DNA of 64,000 nt from Aralia elata (lineage: Eukaryota; Streptophyta; Magnoliopsida; Apiales; Araliaceae): assembly GCA_034770075.1 (NCBI GenBank), contig CM068382.1, positions 8,884,685 through 8,948,684 on the forward strand, given 5' to 3'. The notes beneath the pieces are model-generated. The model had not been told where the DNA came from. It worked only from the letters and a program-made list of their open reading frames with translations, and did no database searches. The position numbers and the translations under genes are program-made. Positions 60,148-64,000 of the stretch are shown piece after piece. Numbering within the stretch: position 1 is the stretch's first letter; each line of letters starts with the position of its first letter.

Positions 60148-63100
60148 ATGGCATCATCTACGGCAGCGACTCTTTCATGGGGTTCTTCATCTTCATGGAT
60201 TCCGAATCTTAGCTTAACTAAAAACATGAATCAAACCACCAAAGTCTCGGACAATGGCTCAGTCTTGCTCATTGTGGCTCAAAAGAAAGCTAAGAAGACC
60301 CGAAAGGTAATAAGAGAATTAGACCCCCCAATTTTTTATTTTTTTTTGATTTTACATTTCCTGCTCATTTTTACATGCCCGGGCTTCAAATTATTTGGGT
60401 TTTTGTTATATAATGTTGTGGGTCAGATTATATTGAAGGAGGATGTGGTGGATTTGGGAAAGAAAGGGCAGCTTTTGGATGTTAAAGCTGGGTTTTACAG
60501 GAATTTTCTTCTTCCTACGGGCAAGGCCCAAATTGTCACTCCCACCCTTCTCAAGTAATGTATTATAGAACCTATTTTCATGTGCAAATTGTGTTGATTT
60601 CTGTTGTGTTTTGCATGATTGATATGCATTTCTGATTTGCTAGTAGTATATCTTTTGTAAATTGTATTGTAAATTTGAATTTTAACAAATGTATGATTGA
60701 TTTACTTGGTTGTATGAGTCAATAACCCGTAGTAGTGAAGGAATTATTTGTGAATGTGTTGGTTGTCTAATAATAATAATTTTATGTTACAGATGAAAAA
60801 GTTGCATCTTTTGCCCTCTTTGAACCTAGTTTTGCATGTTTATATATTTATTTTAGATGGATTACTATGAAGCTCTAGCCAACTGTTCTAGGCCCAATGG
60901 TTTTTGATCCTTCCCAGCTGCACTCTGAGTTGGTGAACTTTGCAATTTAAGTAGGCCTCACATTATATTGATAACAGCAATAACATTTGGATTTGGTTTG
61001 GTCTTGGTTTTTTCAGTCTAAGTGCTGTAAATTGAGGCTTTTTAAATCTAGTTTGAGTTTTAAACTAATTTTTTTGACTTTTTTGAAGGATTGTGAAAAG
61101 AATCATTATGTACAATCAAACAGCTAGGAAAAATAAGTGCATTCCACTAAATTGTGGAGGACTATCCTTGGATACGATATGGACAAGAGGCTAATGGGTT
61201 CTGCTTTAGTTGCCTTCCTGGGTTTCTAGGTTGAAACTGAAACCATATAGGGCAAGGGTCACAAGTTTGATTCCTTTGTCAGGTATGGAGCCAGAAAATT
61301 AGTCTTGGGGGGTATATCTATTTTACGATAGAGTTCTTGCAATTGTTAGTTTATAATAAATTCTTGGTTAAAACTAGACAGGGCCAATTAGTTACCCAAC
61401 ATGGTGAAAGATTGTAAGGCTTCATTAAGAAGGAAATTAACATTACCCCTCTTATGTTAGCTAGCTATTGCATAGTGTGAAATTGCTTTCATAAATATGT
61501 GAAAAAATATGATCTCCAACTTTGTTCTATGTCACAAAACTGATCATTTTAGAGCTGAGGATGCCTACCAATGGTGGAAGCAAAAAGTCTTTGATGCTCA
61601 TGTGCTACCTTTTAAGTTCTTGTGTGGGGATGTCGCAGACACCTTGTTTCCATGTCTACTGCTAGCACCCTTGCTAGTTTCATGTTTCCATTGTAATTGT
61701 AGAATATTACAATTGCTAATCAAAGATGGAACAGTGTATATGCTTATAGGTCAAGATTAGACAGCAGGATCTTGCATATATCATGAGCAAAATGATAATG
61801 GATTATGGTGGTTTAAACTTTTGAGTGATAGATATGCCTGTTTATTTGCTAGTGAAAGATGGTACTCAGAATTTTTTGGAGTAGTTTTGTTATTCTAGTG
61901 ATTCATTTTCTTGATTCTTTTCTTTTATTACATTTTCCTCAGAGAAATGAAGATGGAAGAGGAGAGAATTGAGGCTGAGAAGCAAAGGGTAATCACATAC
62001 ACATGAATTTATTCCCCCCGCCCCCCGGAAAAAAATGAAAAATGAAATAAAATAAAGAACTCTCTGAATATGTGATAGTTCTTTGACTTTAAAAAAAATG
62101 AAAATCTGAGTGTGTTTTGACATGATCTTAGATATCAAATTGTAGCTGTTTTAAGTAGTTGATACAATATGGTATGTACAAGTGACTTCGTAGTTTTGGT
62201 ATTTAGCATCTTGATTTAAACATTCTTAAGTACATTGTATGTCATTAGTATATACGATGGGCTACTCAGAATGTGGAGGCTTATTGATGCAGGACAAGGT
62301 CTAGATAAAAGACTAAAGGAGGAAGCAAAGCAGGGTCAAACGGGAACCTATCCTCTCAAGGAATTAGTAGAAACACACAAAAGCATAAAGCTTTATTTCA
62401 AATAATTCAACTTTGTATAACAATGGAGATTACATCAATTTATATAGAAAATAGAACACTATAATTATAATACAATTTAGTAAACCTAATAAGGAAACAA
62501 AACTCCTTACTAATATAATTAAAAGATCTACTAATGACTAGCTACTATAAATAAAAGATTTAATAGAGAAAAAATCTTCAACTTGATATTTACTATCATT
62601 AAAAGATCTACTAATTTCTTACCCGACCTATTATAACTTCACGATCTAATTTAATTACAATAATTTATACATTAATAATAATATATACTCCCTCCGTCCC
62701 CAAAAGGATGACTAAGGGTACAATTTTTTTTGTCCCCGATAGGATGAGATAAAGTACATAAAGTGAAGCGTCAATATGTCGTTTAGTGGAGTCCGTTAGT
62801 ATAAAAAAATAAAAGTACTCATCCCTTTATATAATCTTGTGGGGTTACTAAGGATAAATTTGGAACTTTTTTATTCTTTTTTCTCTACTTTTACTTTTCT
62901 TAATATGTGTACAAATTGTACTTTGCTCATCCTTTTGGGGATGGAGGGAGTAATAATTTACTACTAATTTCTTAGTCTTCGTGTCCTTTTCTATTACTTG
63001 GGTAATTCGGTGGTTGTACTTTTCTAATACTTGGGTAATTCGGTTGCTGTAGAAGGCCTCTGAAACATATAACTACATATTGAAGGATGTGAATGTGAAA

Positions 63101-63970
63101 CTAATTCTTCTACATATATGTTGAGGGTATTAAACTCCATGTTCCAGGTCCATTTTCTGTAATATTAAGTAAAAGCCCAAAGGCATAGAACTACAGGGTC
63201 TGATAACTCTGATCAAGAGCGTTTGTTGGTCTTATTTGTGTTTCTGTAATCCATAACCAAACCGTGGACTCGCTTAGACACAACATGCGATTAACTTCTA
63301 ACTAGTAAGAAGATACAGAAGTAAAGTCTAAAATTTTTTCTGTTAAATAACTTGTAGAATTTTTTTCAGTAATTAAATAACTTGTAGGGTTATTCTTTAT
63401 TGAGTTTAGTTTATTTTCCACAACATCTGGAATGAGTGTTTCTTCATAAGCATACAGAGAAAAAAAGAAGTGTTCTCATCCTTCCAGAATCCAAAGAGAA
63501 AAAAAAAACTAGACAAAAAAAATTGGTAATTATTTTGCAACAGGATTCCCTTTTGCACATGACAGTTTATTTTAAATAGAGGACAATAACCTCATAATGC
63601 CCTAAAGGACAAAAACTAGTGACTTTGCCTCATTTTCCCGTAATTTTTATTATGTTCCTGGGGTTTTCCTTGTGGCTAGAACATATGTAGTAGGATATAA
63701 TTCTGTTGGAGAGACTGGGTTAAGATGATATAAACTTGTGTGCAGGTGAGAGAAGAGGCACAACAACTAGCCCTAATTTTTGAAACTGTTGGAGCTTTTA
63801 AGGTGAAGCGCAAGATTGGGAAAGGAAAACAAATTTTTGGAACGTGAGTTAGATATATAACAAAGTTCAGCAGTTACTTTTATTCTTTGCATATGAAGTC
63901 TGATATATTCTTATTCTGCCAGTGTTACAGCTCAAGATCTTGTTGACATAATCAAGGCACAGCTACAGAG
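60148..63970 (+). CDS. RPL9: Chloroplast 50S ribosomal protein bL9 (partial, 3' end outside window)
   Basis: Visible exons: 60148-60306, 60427-60554, 61943-61988, 63746-63843, 63923-63970. All are GT-AG, frame is kept at each joint, and the last exon ends at a donor, so the gene continues beyond the window. 159 residues are seen. Residues 1 to about 42 are serine/threonine-rich and low in acid, a typical plastid transit peptide. KKAKKTRKIILKEDVVDLG (46-64) leads into the bL9 signature GKKGQLLDVKAGFYRNFLLP (64-83) with TGKA. Next comes the charged connecting helix (EMKMEEERIEAEKQRVREEA) and the start of the C-terminal domain (VGAFKVKRKIGKGKQIFG). bL9 binds 23S rRNA near the L1 stalk base in plastid ribosomes. 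The 1.76-kb third intron holds a MITE at 62688-62950. A truncated Stowaway sits just upstream. Confidence 0.95.
62688..62950. mobile_element. Stowaway-like MITE, second family (263 bp), in bL9c intron 3
   Basis: Ends CTCCCTCCGTCCCCAAAAGG and, inverted, CTCCCTCCATCCCCAAAAGG. TA flanks both sides (62686-62687 and 62951-62952). The interior differs from the 257-bp family (GATGAGATAAAGTACATAAA, TAGTGGAGTCCGTTAG). Confidence 0.9.
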
Positions 63971-64000
63971 GTACCCTCTTGTCATCTAAGCTTGACACTG

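Noticed and set aside
1..64000. CRISPR arrays, operons or bacterial features
   Set aside because: Introns, plant-specific gene families and plant transposons make this eukaryotic nuclear DNA; the regular repeats seen are microsatellites, a minisatellite and LTR-internal arrays.

Overview
The window is plant nuclear DNA, from a eudicot. The evidence is AT-rich intergenic DNA packed with miniature transposons, genes with GT-AG introns, and recognisable plant families: a SIAMESE-type CDK inhibitor, CKS1, chloroplast bL9, a lysine-rich plant H2B, an NDR1/HIN1-like protein and an IDM1-type PHD/acetyltransferase. I cannot name the genus. All gene models were built by hand from splice sites and reading-frame continuity. 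Every exon joint given keeps frame.

Layout. 1-8.5 kb is intergenic. It holds a ~200-bp palindrome, a very short tRNA-derived SINE with a perfect 14-bp target-site duplication, tandem and direct duplications, two ~257-bp Stowaway MITEs and long (TA)n tracts. At 8.6 kb is a single-exon SMR-type CDK inhibitor (+). After a repeat rich in GTTCG/CGAAC motifs (9.3-10.2 kb) comes a 7-exon, 850-residue RING E3 ligase gene on the minus strand (11.9-18.3 kb). From 19 to 28.6 kb there is no intact gene, only a Stowaway and a Tourist-like MITE, a PIN1-type PPIase pseudogene fragment, and a 22-bp minisatellite set between polypyrimidine blocks. At 29 kb is an NHL membrane protein (-). From 30 to 36 kb lie a long-TIR element carrying an exon-like fragment (Pack-MULE-like), a hairpin, and a 1.58-kb solo LTR with an intact 5-bp TSD.

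A compact LTR element (36.4-38.25 kb) lies directly against the 5' end of an IDM1-like PHD-finger/GNAT gene (+, to 44.66 kb). The element holds a hAT-type MITE and a piece resembling the neighbouring gene. The gene's open frame runs upstream into the LTR but is cut by an in-frame TAG, so its N-terminus is doubtful while its 19 downstream exons are intact. CKS1 (47.1-48.2 kb, +) has an E2F-type site upstream. Histone H2B (51 kb, -) has a TATA/CCAAT/octamer promoter. A decayed MuDR-like MULE (53.06-58.14 kb) contains a second solo LTR of the same family as the first, inverted, with its own perfect TSD. The window ends inside chloroplast ribosomal protein bL9 (60.15 kb onward, +), whose last exons are outside.

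The genes do not form an operon-like unit. Three of them (SMR, CKS1, H2B) belong to cell-cycle and S-phase control, and only CKS1 and H2B show matching promoter motifs. I did not find an obviously new multi-gene system. The most interesting signals are the structure at the 5' end of the IDM1-like gene, the paired solo LTRs with internal CGTAGAG-type arrays, and the small retroposon.
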